Positions 22,063 to 32,990 of a DNA stretch of 64,000 nucleotides are shown here, piece after piece. A program made the position numbers and the translations under genes. Source of the DNA: Schistocerca nitens (taxonomy: Eukaryota > Arthropoda > Insecta > Orthoptera > Acrididae); contig NC_064616.1 of NCBI RefSeq assembly GCF_023898315.1, positions 293,411,205 to 293,475,204 of the forward strand, in the 5' to 3' direction. How positions within the stretch are numbered: position 1 is the first letter of the stretch; the number at the start of each line of letters is the position of its first letter. The notes below the pieces were generated by a model. It ran no database searches, was not told the origin of the DNA, and saw nothing but the letters and a program-made list of their open reading frames with translations.

Positions 22063-23480
22063 GCATAGAATAGAATCTTTATTTGCCTTTCGATATATTT
22101 TCCATACAACTGGTTTCATTGGTGTGTTTAATACATAAAACAATAAAATATAATTACATAACTATGCACGTGCAGTACAAGTAGATATATATGCTAAAAT
22201 GATGGTGATACTATACATTGTTAATATAATAGTAATAACTAGGAATAATACATTATATTAATCACATATATGATTGTATCATTAAGCAATTATGTTTTTA
22301 TTTAAGTACTATGTAGAAAAACGTGTAAACACTTATACATTACTGTAACACACACATGTAGGCATACATGATAATGTAGTTACCGACTGCTTATTTTGTG
22401 CCTCCTGTGTGTCATTCTTTAGAAACTCACAAATTGAGTAGTATGGCATACATTTGAACTAAACTACTATCGTATACTTAAAACTATTCATGGGTAGATC
22501 GCTCACTGTCTTTGAGAGATCGTTGCAGAATTTCAAACATAGGTACTTATGGTTCTTATGTGTTAATGTCAGTCTCGAGTATGGAAGATCTAGGTCACTA
22601 TTACTTCAAGTATTATGGAGATGGACTTGGGATATTAACTTAAAATTGCTTGCGTTTTCTTTAGTTTGTATTAAACAGTTGTAGATATACATACTAGGCA
22701 GTGTCGTTATCTTGAGTTCTTTAAACAGGGTTTTTGCAGCCTTGTGTTGATGCTAGGCCTAATATACATCTAACTGCTTTCTTCTGGCACTTGAAGATGG
22801 TACTGGAACCCACTGAGTTACCCCAAAGTATTAATCCATACTGAAGTTGTGTTTGAAAAAAGCAATGTATGCAGGAATTAATAAATTTTTGGTAATAATG
22901 TGTCTCAGCTTGTGCTGTAGGAACAGAGTACGAGCAAGTTTGCAACATAGATAATTTGTGAGATTATCCTATGTACCTTCTTGATCTAAATGCAACCCCA
23001 GTAATTTTTCTATCTTAGTTGGATGTATTTAGGATGAAGCAAATTTCTTGAGCTTTTATTCTATTTATACCCAAAAGACTGGCCCTGTGTCAGTCACTGC
23101 TCATTTCAGTTACCACTTTGTGGTATTCTGAGACATCTTGCAGATTTTCTTCATCCATAATTAGTGTCATGTCATCAGCATCCAGGACTTTGTCACATGG
23201 CATGTATATTGGCAAGTCGCTGATATACACAATGAACAGGAAAGGCCGAAGCACTAACCCTTGTGGAACTCATATCTTTATTTTAATGGGTGTTCACATT
23301 TAGTTGTTTACCTTTACTAATTGTATCTTGTTGCTTAAGTATGACTGAAATAGTGTAATGGCTTGTCTACAACACATAATGTTCTAGCTTTTTTATCATA
23401 TATGTCACATGTGACAGAATCAAAAAAATTGCTTAAATCTAACAGTGTTGGGAAAATCAGTTTATCGTTATTGAATGAAA
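22063..23480 (-). mobile_element. LINE C: CR1/Jockey-like element, minus strand
   Basis: Read 23480 to 22063. The RT motif B region reads [20 protein letters not shown] (about 23260), followed by a region equivalent to ADDMTLIM. The thumb has LQYGLILWGNS, IFKCQKKAVRCILGL and CLKFCNDL (22950-22510). An AT-rich 3' UTR ends in AATAAAG and two ATTCT units at 22063-22077. The upstream part includes NFFDSVTCDIYDKKAR (about 23430). Stops and frame changes make it inactive. The 5' side is cut by the fold-back element at 23488. Confidence 0.7.
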
Positions 23481-23487
23481 CAACACG

Positions 23488-23966
23488 TTTACTGTTAACA
23501 GTCGCTGTTTATTTATATCGATGAGGTGTTTCAAAGATTTAAATCTCCATTGTCAGGTGGATTTACATGTGTTAGTATGATATATCTGTGTGCTGTGTTA
23601 CGATTTTGGGGTAGCTTGTGGCACTGTCTCCTGTGGTTACATGCTCCTTTCTCTGTGGTAACACATCATGTGTAAACTGACATATTTTGTAAACAAAAAT
23701 GGTGTCTGGAAACTGCTAGGTGTAAAGAACCACCTATTAGTTTCCAGAAACCATGTTTGTTTACAAAATATGACAATTTACATGTGATGTGTTATCACAG
23801 AGGAAGGAACCTTTGCCAAAAGCAGACAGTGCCACAAGTTACCCCAAAATTATAACACAACCCACACATGTGTCACACTAACACATGTAAATCCACCAAG
23901 TGATGGAGGTTTAAACCTTCGAAAAGGGATTGTGAATATGAATGAACAGTGACTGGTAACAGTGAA
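23488..23966. repeat. Fold-back element with about 233-bp arms
   Basis: The left arm (23488-23720) and right arm (23733-23966) are reverse complements with modest divergence, separated by a loop of about 12 bases. Examples are TTGTGGCACTGTCTCCTG against its complement at about 23835, and CATATTTTGTAAACAAA against TTTGTTTACAAAATATG. It has no coding capacity. It sits between LINE C and a mariner relic. A TA target is possible but was not resolved. Confidence 0.85.
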
Positions 23967-23978
23967 CTTGTTATTTTA

Positions 23979-24400
23979 CGAGGGTAAGTCAATTATTATC
24001 CGCAAAGTAGTTATAAAAATTTATTGTAATCAAATTAGGAAACTTACAAGAACATAATTTTTTGACATAGTCTCCTTGGGTTTCAACGCACTTGGTCCAT
24101 CGTTGTACAAGCTTCCTGATGCCCCATCAAAGAAGGTTCTCGGTTGAGCTGCGAGCTAGGAATTCATGGCTTCTTTCACTGCTTCGTCAGAGGCAAATCG
24201 ACAGACCCTTAATGCCTGTTTGAGTGGACAAAACAAGTGATAGTCAGAAGGGGCAAGGTCGGGACTATATGGAGGATGATCAAGTACTTCAAATTTGAGT
24301 TTCTGGACTGTTTCAGCAGTGTGGGCAGCAGTATGCGGACCGGCATTGTCGTGGAACATCACAACACCTTTTTAACACCAATCCTCGGCGTTTGCTTCGA
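23979..24400 (-). mobile_element. Mariner-like transposon, truncated
   Basis: A TIR-like end (CGAGGGTAAGTCAATTATT) follows a TA at 23977-23978. The minus strand encodes the mariner transposase C-terminal part, with FHDNAGPHTAAHTAETVQKL and HPPYSPDLAPSDYHLF, which carry the second and third catalytic aspartates of a DD34D triad. The usual arginine in HDNARPH is glycine. The N-terminus and the other TIR are missing. Confidence 0.8.
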
Positions 24401-24449
24401 ATTGCAGAAAAGAATACAGAAAAGGAACAGTTGGGAGACGATGACTGAG

Positions 24450-24545
24450 TGTATCTGTATGATTGTCTACCTCTACGTACATACTCTGCAAGCCGCCACA
24501 TGGATGGTGCATGGCGAAGGGTACTTTGTAGCACTACTATAGTTC
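24450..24545 (-). mobile_element. LINE family D 3' UTR fragment
   Basis: The plus strand reads CTACCTCTACGTACATACTC then GGTGCATGGCGAAGGGTAC, the reverse complement of the terminal 3' UTR seen at 53350-53416 and 57345-57400. Only about 100 bp is present. It directly follows the truncated mariner. Confidence 0.55.
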
Positions 24546-24839
24546 GTGTCTTGTAGGACAGTGGCGCTATTTTCAGCCGTTCTGCGCATCCCCCGAGATT
24601 AACTGCTAGCAGCTAATAAGACTTTTCCCCTTTTTGAGCGGCTAGCCGCAAGTTACAAAGTAGACTGCGAGACTCTCTCTCCATCGTGATGCGCTGTTGC
24701 CGTATTTAGCGACAATGCAGTTTCATTCACAGAGCGACCGAATTATTCACTGAGACGTCAATGTTACTTTGATGTAGTAGAATAGTTGTGAACGTGTATC
24801 TGTAAATGTTTTAGTATGTTTTCTAAATGAATATGTCAG

Positions 24840-25470
24840 GTGACTGCAATAAACGTGAAGCTCCTCACAAGTGTGCCTATGAAGTCTTAGCTGAGCGACT
24901 GGATTCGTGATTTTCTGTCAGAAAGATCGCAGTATGTAGTAATCCACGGAAAATGATCGTATAAAACAGAAGTGATATCTGGCTTTTGCAAGGAAGTGTT
25001 ATATGCTCTCCTCTGTTCCTGAACTAATAAACGATTTAGGAGATAATCTAAGAAGCCTCTTAGACTGTTTGCAGATGATGTTGTGACTTACCGTCTTATA
25101 AAGTCATCAGATAATTGAAATAAATTACAAAACGACTTACACAAGACGGCTGTGTGGTGAGAAAAGTGGCAATTGAGTCTAAATAATGAAAAGTCTGAAG
25201 TTATCCCCATGAGTACTAAAAGGAATGAACAAAATGTCGGTTTACGAGATAAAACACACAAATTGAACTAAATACCTAGGGATTACAATTACGAAAAACT
25301 TAAATTGCAACTATCACATGGATAACGTTGTTTGGAAATAAAACCAAAGACTGCGATTTATTGGTAGAACACTTAGAAAATGCAATGGAATTTTGAAAGA
25401 CATTGGTTTCAAACACGTTAAGAAAATAGTTTTTATTTGAATGAAGAGACATAGAAGCTGCACGAATCAT
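24840..25470 (+). mobile_element. LINE family D reverse-transcriptase fragment
   Basis: Frameshifted RT coding runs along the plus strand. VPELINDLGDNLRS is followed in another frame by FADDVVTYRLIKSS, so the FADD site survives. Equivalents of NNEKSEVIPMSTK and KYLGITITKNLN follow, the usual thumb region. Roughly 630 bp of the palm and thumb remain. Confidence 0.6.
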
Positions 25471-25479
25471 GTCCCTTAT

Positions 25480-26200
25480 AAAGATGCACTACACAAGATG
25501 ACGTGGTAGTTCTACAATGTTATTTTGATGAAACATGGGTCCATGAAGACCCGATGGAAATTGAGTCATGGTACTGTCGGTTTTAAAGTACACATAAGGA
25601 ATAGTTCTCGCCTAGTTATTCTGCATGCTGGCTCTTCTTCTGATTTGGTTCCTGAGAGTAAACTCGTATTTAGGTGTAATAAAAACCGTATTGACTACCA
25701 TTCGGATATGAACGCTGTCACTTTCAAGAAGTGGTTCACTGAACAATTCTTGCCATACCTTGCTTCGAAGTAGGTCGTTGTAACTACCAAGCCAGTTATG
25801 GTACAGAGAAATGACCAAGTACGAGCACCAAGAAAGGGGACATTGTGCTCTGGCTGAAAAATAGAAATACTCCATACAATATAAGCCAGACTAGTGCTGA
25901 ACTCCTGCAGCTCATTAATTTGTAAAAGTCACGCAACAGAATGTACAAACTTGACTTTCTTGCATGTGAATGTGGTCACAGAGTTTTGCGTTTATCCACA
26001 AATCACTGTCAATATAATCCAATAGAATTAATTTGTGCACAGGTTACAAGCTATGTGGAAAAAAAAAACAATCAAGATAACAGACACTGAAACGCTTGTG
26101 CCCCTTCAGTGTGGGCACACTGAAAAGTTTCCGAAATAAGACTTTGACAGGGAGGTGAAGCCTTGAACCGATCATCCTAAATTTACAGTCACATGGTTCG
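25480..26200 (+). pseudogene. Decayed DDE transposase of the IS630/Tc1 superfamily
   Basis: Around 25530 one frame reads CYFDETWVHEDP, the first catalytic aspartate block. In the next frame (25525-25773) come SRLVILHAGSSSDLVPESK, DYHSDMNAVTFKKWFTEQ and FLPYLASK. Further broken frames to about 26100 correspond to a YHCxYNPIELIWAQ-like glutamate block and KITDTETLV. This layout (LHAG, MN..F..WF) belongs to a group of eukaryotic DDE_3-type transposases. Several stops and frameshifts show it is dead. No TIRs were identified. Confidence 0.6.
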
Positions 26201-27200
26201 GACATGGGCTCGAATGGTAGATGGTATTACGACGTAGACTTCGAAACGAAGTAGAGTAATGATCTTTCTTGGTTCTAAAGGCCCATGGTTTAAAAATGTT
26301 TTTGTCAGCATATCAATTGCATATATACTACATGAGAACTTCCTAACTTTTATTGATTAGGAATACATATTCTATGATGTATTCAGACTACAATGTTCAA
26401 CACATTGCTCAAGGAGACATTAAGCTTTTCTTTAATTACTCGAGAGAACGCAGCCGGATACATTAGTCATAAACTCCAATATTTCGACATGTAAACCCCA
26501 GTCATTTTCAAGGCACGAATTTTAAAACGCCTTAAAATGAAAGGGTGGTTTACCTGTTGAGATATCGGTGGTTTTCTGCGTTATCGGTCAGCATTCCGTC
26601 GAGTTCCGTGGTTAACTGTAAGCTTGTTCAACGGGTCGTAAATGCGTTCTCCTACTGTAATGTTGAACAAATTAGTTTAAACTGTTAATGCCCATTGACA
26701 CAGAAAAATATGATAACATACTGATCATTTTTACGATAATCTTTTGCACTAGTCTTTGCTACAAGTAATTCTTTTTTCCAAATACATCTACATTGAGCTG
26801 CAGTGAGACACATCTACATACGCGCATTAGACACACTGGAAAAAATTATATTTAGTAGAAGCAGTTGTCCAACAAATACAATGATTTCGGTTTCAGTCTG
26901 AAGATTTTTTTACTTATAATGTAGTCCAAATCGCAATAAATGGCAGTTATTGCAACCATTTTCGATGACCTTGTCGTTAGACAGTACTCGTTTGGAGAAA
27001 AATTGTACTTGACGTCTTCACAAAGCTGCGTCAGCTGTTCTCACCTTCCGATGTCACACAGACGATTACTATGAAGCAGTGGACACAACCTCAAGACGTA
27101 AAGTAATATTTATTTCATGTAGACGTCTGATCGAAATTGGCTTTAAAATGTACTATTCCCTGGTAGATTTGAACGTACAATACGATGTACCAAAGGTAAA
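26200..27200. other. Non-coding stretch with an imperfect inverted repeat
   Basis: The only structure seen is an imperfect inverted repeat at about 26455-26585. AAACTCCAATATTTCGACAT is roughly mirrored by ATATCGGTGGTTTT, with GTAAACCCC/GGTTTACC and CAAGGC/GCCTTA nearer the centre. This kind of hairpin also occurs in Penelope-like termini, but nothing else supports that here. The rest is AT-rich with no recognised coding. Confidence 0.35.
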
Positions 27201-27329
27201 TGGACATGCCTGTTGTCCGCAGTAACACAGTTTGGCAACACGGACTTTTGTTTGCCCGCTCTCTGCCATCAGCCATGCGCAAACCTTATCCCCTCCACGC
27301 TTCCCTTTCGTTCCGCCTCTATGTGCGGA

Positions 27330-27930
27330 AGCGACATCCTACGTGACATGAGCTATAGTCATTTTTCTTCCTGCCCCACTCGCAAGTGGAGCGAGAGAAA
27401 ACCAATTTATCTTTTCTTATGTTCTCGGCCTGTACGCAAAAAGAAAATAATTAATATTTCCTGCAAATGCGAGCTAAGGTGCCATGACTGTCAAACCTGT
27501 ATTCATGTTTTCGCACACAGTTGTATCGATTCGACAAGAAAGATGAAAATTTGTTAACACGCCCATCTTATTTGATGAGTCACAGCTACCTAAAATGACA
27601 GTGATGCCGAATGCTCGAACAGCAGTTTGGTTATAAATTAATCGGGCCGTTCTGAACACCAAAGCATAATAACGATACAGCTATAAAATACAAATACGGC
27701 GAAAGAATCTACAGGCAAGGGATCTAAACGAGAAAGATTGGTTTGATATTTTCTTCAGCTTGCGAGTGAAGCTGAATCTGACGAAGAATTTGAAATTATT
27801 AACAAAGCAGAAAGACCCCTATTACCAAGGAATCGGACCCTGAAATCCTCGTCGACTTTTGCACCACTTTCGCCGACACAAAAAAAATGTAAGTTCGAAC
27901 CTCAAAGAAGGTTTGTGTCTACGAAATAAA
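27330..27930 (+). pseudogene. LINE family D tail fragment and possible SWIM zinc-finger relic
   Basis: The sequence AGTCATTTTTCTTCC...CAAGTGGAGCGAGAG (27357-27402) resembles the reverse complement of the family D 3' UTR. It is followed by a frame with CKCELRCHDCQTCIHVFAHS, whose CxC...C-x2-C...H pattern resembles SWIM-type zinc fingers attached to MULE-like transposases. Further on, SDEEFEIINKAERPLLPRN and ending in FVSTK looks like decayed coding to 27930. No catalytic core is present, so the assignment is tentative. Confidence 0.3.
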
Positions 27931-28436
27931 TCACGCAATAAGCCACCTGTGACGGTTGTGAATCCCGATGCCTGTGAACAGGAAGGAATTACAACTTAAT
28001 TGTGACTGAAGAAACATAATGAGGAAGAGAAAAATGTGTCCAGTTCTTAGTGTTGTCTTACTGAAATAGACCAAGAAACTTTCGAGATGGTAATGGGTAG
28101 AGAGCACTTCTTCATGCGGTAAGTAGAAGCGGTTCTCTAGACTGACTATTTTAAGTAAGTTACTAGTGCAGAGAAATAACACTGTAAAGTGTAGTTCGGT
28201 CGTACGTTCGTGGTTGACGGCGCGGACCGATCTAGGCCAAGGTAACGCAGTTTTACAATGCTACATGAGTTATGTCACTTTTTCCAATCTGGTTGCTCTG
28301 CATTACTCCCACAAATTCTGTAACTTTCATCAGATAGTTTCTCTGTGCACCGGTGATAAAATGTACTTGTTGCTAGAATGTTCTGTAATCTAGGTTGTAC
28401 GAAAGAAATGCTAATGTCCTTGTCTCGTTGGACACA

Positions 28437-28680
28437 CCGGTTCTTGTCAGATCACAGAAGTTAAGCAAAGTATGTCGTGGCCAGCATGTGGTTGGGTAAC
28501 TGCATGGGTACGCCAATTACTATTGGCATATAGCCTACCCCTCACGGCTAGTCGATACCGAACTTAACGTCCCCATCCTACAGACGGATCACAATCAGTG
28601 CCAGCATCGGGTTTCACCCTCTCCCTTCTTCATCATTATCCAACATAAACATGATACCACACTACACACACCGGTTACAG
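28437..28680 (+). repeat. 5S rRNA-derived repeat (SINE3-like)
   Basis: Bases 28437-28510 contain GGTTCTTGTCAGATCACAGA then AGTTAAGCA, the internal part of eukaryotic 5S rRNA, followed by a diverged GGTTGGGTAACTGCATGGGT. Those boxes are the internal RNA polymerase III promoter of 5S genes. The first 5S bases and a clean 3' end are missing, and an unrelated tail follows. This fits a 5S-headed SINE or 5S pseudogene rather than a working gene. Confidence 0.65.
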
Positions 28681-28734
28681 TCACCTACACTTCTCGGATG
28701 CACTTAAACACACAACTCTCACACTTTGCGAAGG

Positions 28735-28980
28735 ATCAAAACAGTTCAAAGAAGGGCAGCTCGTTTTGTACTATCGCGAAATAGAGGAGAGACTGCCGCT
28801 GATATGATACGCGAATTGCGGTGGCTGTCATCAAAATAAAGGTGTCTTTCATTGTGAAAGGATCTTCTCATGAAATTGCAGTCTCCAGCTTTCTCCTCAG
28901 AGTGTGAAAATACACTACCTACATAGGAAGGAATGCTCACCATAATAAAATAAGAGAAATTAGAGCTGGTATATAGTACT
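28735..28980 (+). mobile_element. LINE family D fragment (thumb and start of 3' UTR)
   Basis: The plus strand has VQRRAARFVLSRNRGE and AADMIRELRWLSS, the QRRAARFV...LxxLxW block of this family. AGAGAAATTAGAGCT (about 28953) then marks the start of the 3' UTR. The fragment stops before the terminal tail. The sequence from 28980 to 29120 is not recognised. Confidence 0.6.
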
Positions 28981-29119
28981 ATTGGCCTTTATGGCAAAGG
29001 GGAGGAAGGAGTGGCGTAAAGATCCTCATCATCAGACTTTGTGCCAGTGGCTTGCATTAAATTCAGAGACCTTTCCGGAGTCTCTCATGTGATACTATGC
29101 CAGCTGACGGATAAAAATG

Positions 29120-30195
29120 TTTTTGTTTATAAAGTCAGTACTGCACTTAACGACTGAGTGTCCGCTTGAAATTTGCACATTAGTTGAACAACGTTCAGTG
29201 ATCCGTATTTTGCTTTCCGAAGATGAAATGTTTCCTCGAATAATTTTACATTACGGTGAAAGTTGAATGAACGGCGAACATTTTTAAAAGTGGATAGAAG
29301 AGTTCAAAAACTGCCGAACCACAGTGACTGACGAGCAACTTTCTGGCCGGCCAGAAGTGTCAACTCCTTCGCTTGAAACCCGCATTGATGACGTTATTGG
29401 TGAAGAACGACATGTTACAGTTGAACACATAGCAAAAATAGTTGCAGTAAGTGTTGCCACAGTTCATAACGTTATCAGTAACAAGCTCAAGTACAGCAAA
29501 ACAAGTGCAAGGTGTGCCCCCGAAAGGGTTTACGCAACAACAGAAGGAAACGGGAAAGATTATAACGTGTGATGAAACTTGGGTTCACGATTTTGGACCA
29601 GAGTTCGAAAGAGAACGCATGGAACAGAAGCACACTAATTCATTTGTTCGAAAGAAATTCAGAACGCAAACATCAGCGGAAATGTCATATTGACCGTTTT
29701 TGGGATGCCCAAGATGGCGTCTTTTGTGATTACTTAGAAGATTAGTTTACAAAAAGCACTGCAAACTACCCAGACATGTTGATGAACAAAGTTAAGCCAG
29801 CAATGAGAGAACAAAAAAAGGCGAGATATCGCTACACGTGAGTGTTTGCCCTCACACAGCACAGCTGACTCAAGAACCATTGAAAACATGGGTAGGGAGG
29901 TACTTACTCATCCTCCCTTCATTCCAGGTTTGACGTCCTTGGATTTTCATTTTATTGGTTCACTCAAGGAGGCATAACGTGGTAAAAAAATAGCAACGAG
30001 GAGGGCAAAGAATTTATGGGAAAGTGGCTCAAACTACAGGAAAAATACTTCTTTGCATCAGGTATAGAAATTGGTTCATCGTTGGGACAAGTGTATTAAT
30101 ATTGGTGGGGATTATGTTGAGAAATAGTAAAGCCTCATCTTGCAAAAATATACAGTTTTTCACCATCAATGCGTCTAATTACTGAATGTCCCTCG
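29120..30195 (+). mobile_element. Mariner-like transposon, 5' TIR lost, frames broken
   Basis: The right end is TTACTGAATGTCCCTCG followed by a TA (30196-30197). The coding is plus-strand mariner: the DNA-binding part EQLSGRPEVSTPSLETRIDD (29324-29572), then CDETWVHDFGPEFERERMEQ with the first catalytic aspartate (about 29568). A broken PHTAQLTQEPLKTWVG follows (about 29855), where the second Asp is no longer present, and the protein ends GDYVEK at 30128. At least three frameshifts exist. The left terminus could not be found. Confidence 0.75.
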
Positions 30196-30669
30196 TATAA
30201 ATATTCATCATTGCCATAGATGTGAAATTTGGAACAACAGGTGGCTTACAATATGTTCATGTTATTTGTGTGTAAGGTGGTGACGCATTTTCAACAATAT
30301 ATGCTGCATTATGAACTGATCTGGAATATCAGAAGTTTATAAATACGTTGTTGTTAAGCTGTGCAATAAAGTTATTGGTAACACGAAGCACATTAACGAA
30401 TTAGTTGTGCTCTACTGTGTTTATCTACTTTAGAACTAATAGTGAAGATGTTTATTACATACTACTACTCCTTGTTCAGACAAAACCGTAATTAAGTTTT
30501 ACAGAGACAATATGGTCGCGTGCGCAACAGTTGTAGCATTCAGTTCTGAATTTCTTCATACGTTTCTCGTTAAAATGCAGGACTCAGGCCGTCTTGCAAG
30601 CTGGTAATAGTCTTCTAACTTTACTACTTACTATCAGTGGTGGCTGCAGACATTCTTTTGGGTTTTATA

Positions 30670-30868
30670 GCCGGCCGTTGTGGCCGAGAGGTTCAGGCGT
30701 TTCAGTATGGAACCGCGCTGCTGCTACGGTCGCAGGTTCGAATCCTGCCTCGGGCATGGATGCGTGTGATGTCCTTAGTTTACTTAGCTTTAAGTAGTTC
30801 CAAGTCTAGGGGACTGATGACCTCAGATGTTAAGTCCCATAGTGCTCAGAGCCATTTGATCCATTTTT
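30670..30868 (+). mobile_element. tRNA-derived SINE, head type 1
   Basis: The head has a pol III A box (TGGCCGAGAGGT, 30681-30692) and B box (GGTTCGAATCC, 30735-30745) like a Leu/Ser-class tRNA. The body is GATGTCCTTAG...TTTAAGTAGTTC...GGGGACTGATGACC, ending AGTGCTCAGAGCCATTTGATCC. An approximate duplication of GGGT(T/A)TTATA flanks it. Other copies are at 32701, 33749, 41793 (-), 45781 and 49730 (-). Confidence 0.9.
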
Positions 30869-31077
30869 GGGTATTATAAGCACCAAATAACAAAGAACAT
30901 GGCGAAAAGGAAACACAACAGTTATGTTAGCTGCCGTAATTGTCGCCCACAGAGCGATATGTCAACGGGGAACAAAACAGAAGGCGCGACCAACACTTTC
31001 TGTGCCTGATGATTGCTATGGTAGCTCTCGTGTAAGCAATGAACTGTCAATCTCTTTCTTGCTCTGATCCGGATATA

Positions 31078-32497
31078 CACTCCTGGAAATTGAAATAAGA
31101 ACACCGTGAATTCATTGTCCCAGGAAGGGGAAACTTTATTGACACATTCCCGGGGCAGATACATCACATGATCACACTGACAGAACCACAGGCACATAGA
31201 CACAGGCAAGAGAGCATGCACAATGTCGGCACTAGTACAGTGTATATCCACCTTTCGCAGCAATGCAGGCTGCTATTCTCCCATGGAGACGATTGTAGAG
31301 ATGCTGGATGTAGTCCTGTGGAACGGCTTGCCATGCCATTTCCACCTGGCGCCTCAGTTGGACCAGCGTTCGTGCTGGACGTGCAGACCGTGTGAGACGA
31401 CGCTTCATCCAGTCCCAAACATGCTCAATGGGGGACAGATCCGGAGATCTTGCTGGCCAGGGTAGTTGACTTACACCTTCTAGAGCACGTTGGGTGGCAC
31501 GGGATACATGCGGACGTGCATTGTCCTGTTGGAACAGCAAGTTCCCTTGCCGGTGTAGGAATGGTAGAACGATGGGTTCGATGACGGTTTGGATGTACCG
31601 TGCACTATTCAGTGTCCCCTCGACGATCACCAGTGGTGTACGGCCAGTGTAGGAGATCGCTCCCCACACCATGATGCCGGGTGTTGGCCCTGTGTGCCTC
31701 GGTCGTATGCAGTCCTGATTGTGGCGCTCACCTGCATGGCGCCAAACACGCATACGACCATCATTGGCACCAAGGCAGAAGCGACTCTCATCGCTGAAGA
31801 CGACACGTTTCCATTCGTCCCTCCATTCACGCCTGTCGCGACACCACTGGAGGCGGGCTGCACGATGTTGGGGCGTGAGCGGAAGACGGCCTAACGGTGT
31901 GCGGGACCGTAGCCCAGCTTCATGGAGACGGTTGCGAATGGTCCTCGCCAATACCCCAGGAGCAACGGTGTCCCTAATTTGCTGGGAAGTGGCGGTGCGG
32001 TCCCCTACGGCACTGCGTAGGATCCTACGGACTTGGTGTGCATCCGTGCATCGCTGCGGTCCGGTCCCAGGTCGACAAGCGCGTGCACCTTCCGCCGACC
32101 ACTGGCGACAACATCGATGTACTGTGGAGACCTCACGCCCCATGTGTTGAGCAATTCGGCGGTACGTCCACCCGGCCTCCCGCATGCCCACTATACGCCC
32201 TCACTCAAAGTCCGTCAACTGCACATACGGTTCACGTCCACGCTGTCGCGGCATGCTACCAGTGTTAAAGACTGCGATGGAGCTCCGTATGCCACGGCGA
32301 ACTGGCTGACACTGACGGCGGCGGTGCACAAATGCTGCGCAGCTAGCGCCATTCGACGGCCAACACCGCGGTTCCTGGAGTGTCCGCTGTGCCGTGTGTG
32401 TGATCATTGCTTGTACAGCCCTCTCGCAGTGTCCGGAGCAAGTATGGTGGGTCTGACACACCGGTGTCAATGTGTTCTTTTTCCATTTCCAGGAGTG
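31078..32497 (-). mobile_element. Tc1-like transposon, nearly intact
   Basis: Complete element of 1,420 bp flanked by TA (31076-31077 and 32498-32499). The TIRs begin CACTCCTGGAAAT and match for about 28 bp with a few differences. The minus strand encodes one long transposase frame (see the next entry). Structure and target duplication fit the Tc1/mariner superfamily. It lies just downstream of the 3' end of the host gene on the same strand. Confidence 0.93.
31232..32191 (-). CDS. Tc1-like transposase, 319 codons open
   Basis: The paired helix-turn-helix DNA-binding region (AGWTYRRIAQHMGREVSTVH, then TATSQQIRDTV) is followed by a DDE catalytic domain with VVFSDESRFCL (first Asp), FQQDNARPHVS (second Asp) and DLSPIEHVWD (Glu). 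All three acidic residues are present. Between the second Asp and the Glu I count 32 residues, whereas classical Tc1 has 34. Upstream in the same frame a start (MPRQRGREPYVQLTDFE) is separated by an in-frame TGA at 32203-32201. The listed start is therefore an internal methionine, and the natural N-terminus is cut off by one nonsense codon. Expression would need readthrough or internal initiation. Confidence 0.88.
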   Translation of the reverse strand: MGMREAGWTYRRIAQHMGREVSTVHRCCRQWSAEGARACRPGTGPQRCTDAHQVRRILRSAVGDRTATSQQIRDTVAPGVLARTIRNRLHEAGLRSRTPLGRLPLTPQHRAARLQWCRDRREWRDEWKRVVFSDESRFCLGANDGRMRVWRHAGERHNQDCIRPRHTGPTPGIMVWGAISYTGRTPLVIVEGTLNSARYIQTVIEPIVLPFLHRQGNLLFQQDNARPHVSRATQRALEGVSQLPWPARSPDLSPIEHVWDWMKRRLTRSARPARTLVQLRRQVEMAWQAVPQDYIQHLYNRLHGRIAACIAAKGGYTLY

Positions 32498-32700
32498 TAG
32501 TTCTGGGATCTTTCCACTGTCGCTTATGCAATTAAGTAATACTATATTAATATTCTGTTTCTCCAGTCTGCTATGACAAATACTACTCCTGCAATTAATG
32601 GAGCTTAACTAAGTAGGTAAGAGCGCCACTTGCGAAACACAAGGTTTCAGTTTTGAGCCCCTGTCCAGCATGCAGATTTAAACGACCACAAATATGTGGA

Positions 32701-32867
32701 CGCTGCAGTCCGGAACCGTGGGACTGCTACGGTCGCAGGTTCGAATCCTGCCTCGGGCGTGGGTGTGTGTGATGTCCTTAGGTTAGTTAGGTTTAAGTAG
32801 TTCTAAGTTCTAGGGGACTTATGACCTAAGATGTTGAGTCCCATAGTGCTCAGAGCCATTTTTTTGA
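32701..32867 (+). mobile_element. tRNA-derived SINE, head type 1, 5' truncated
   Basis: The B box GGTTCGAATCC and the full body are present, and the A box is missing. A perfect 13-bp target duplication ACAAATATGTGGA lies at 32688-32700 and 32868-32880. It sits about 120 bp past the stop codon of the host gene exon, so it may be inside the 3' UTR or just beyond it. Confidence 0.92.
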
Positions 32868-32990
32868 ACAAATATGTGGAGCTGCCATTAATAGTTCTGA
32901 AAGCAAAGGTTACGATTTCGTTGATAGAAATGAAATATACACAGAATATAGTTAAGTCTTTTAATTGTTGAAGGATAATTTTGTTTTACA

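Noticed and set aside
28437-28510. Functional 5S rRNA gene
   Set aside because: Only the internal part matches, with many changes, and no proper 5' or 3' end.
30670-30760. tRNA gene at the head of the SINE
   Set aside because: The A and B boxes match, but the acceptor stem does not close and a conserved SINE body follows. The same holds at 33749 and 37971.
31589-32500. Plus-strand ORFs over the Tc1 element, one of 155 codons
   Set aside because: Antisense shadows of the transposase frame. The minus frame has all catalytic motifs.
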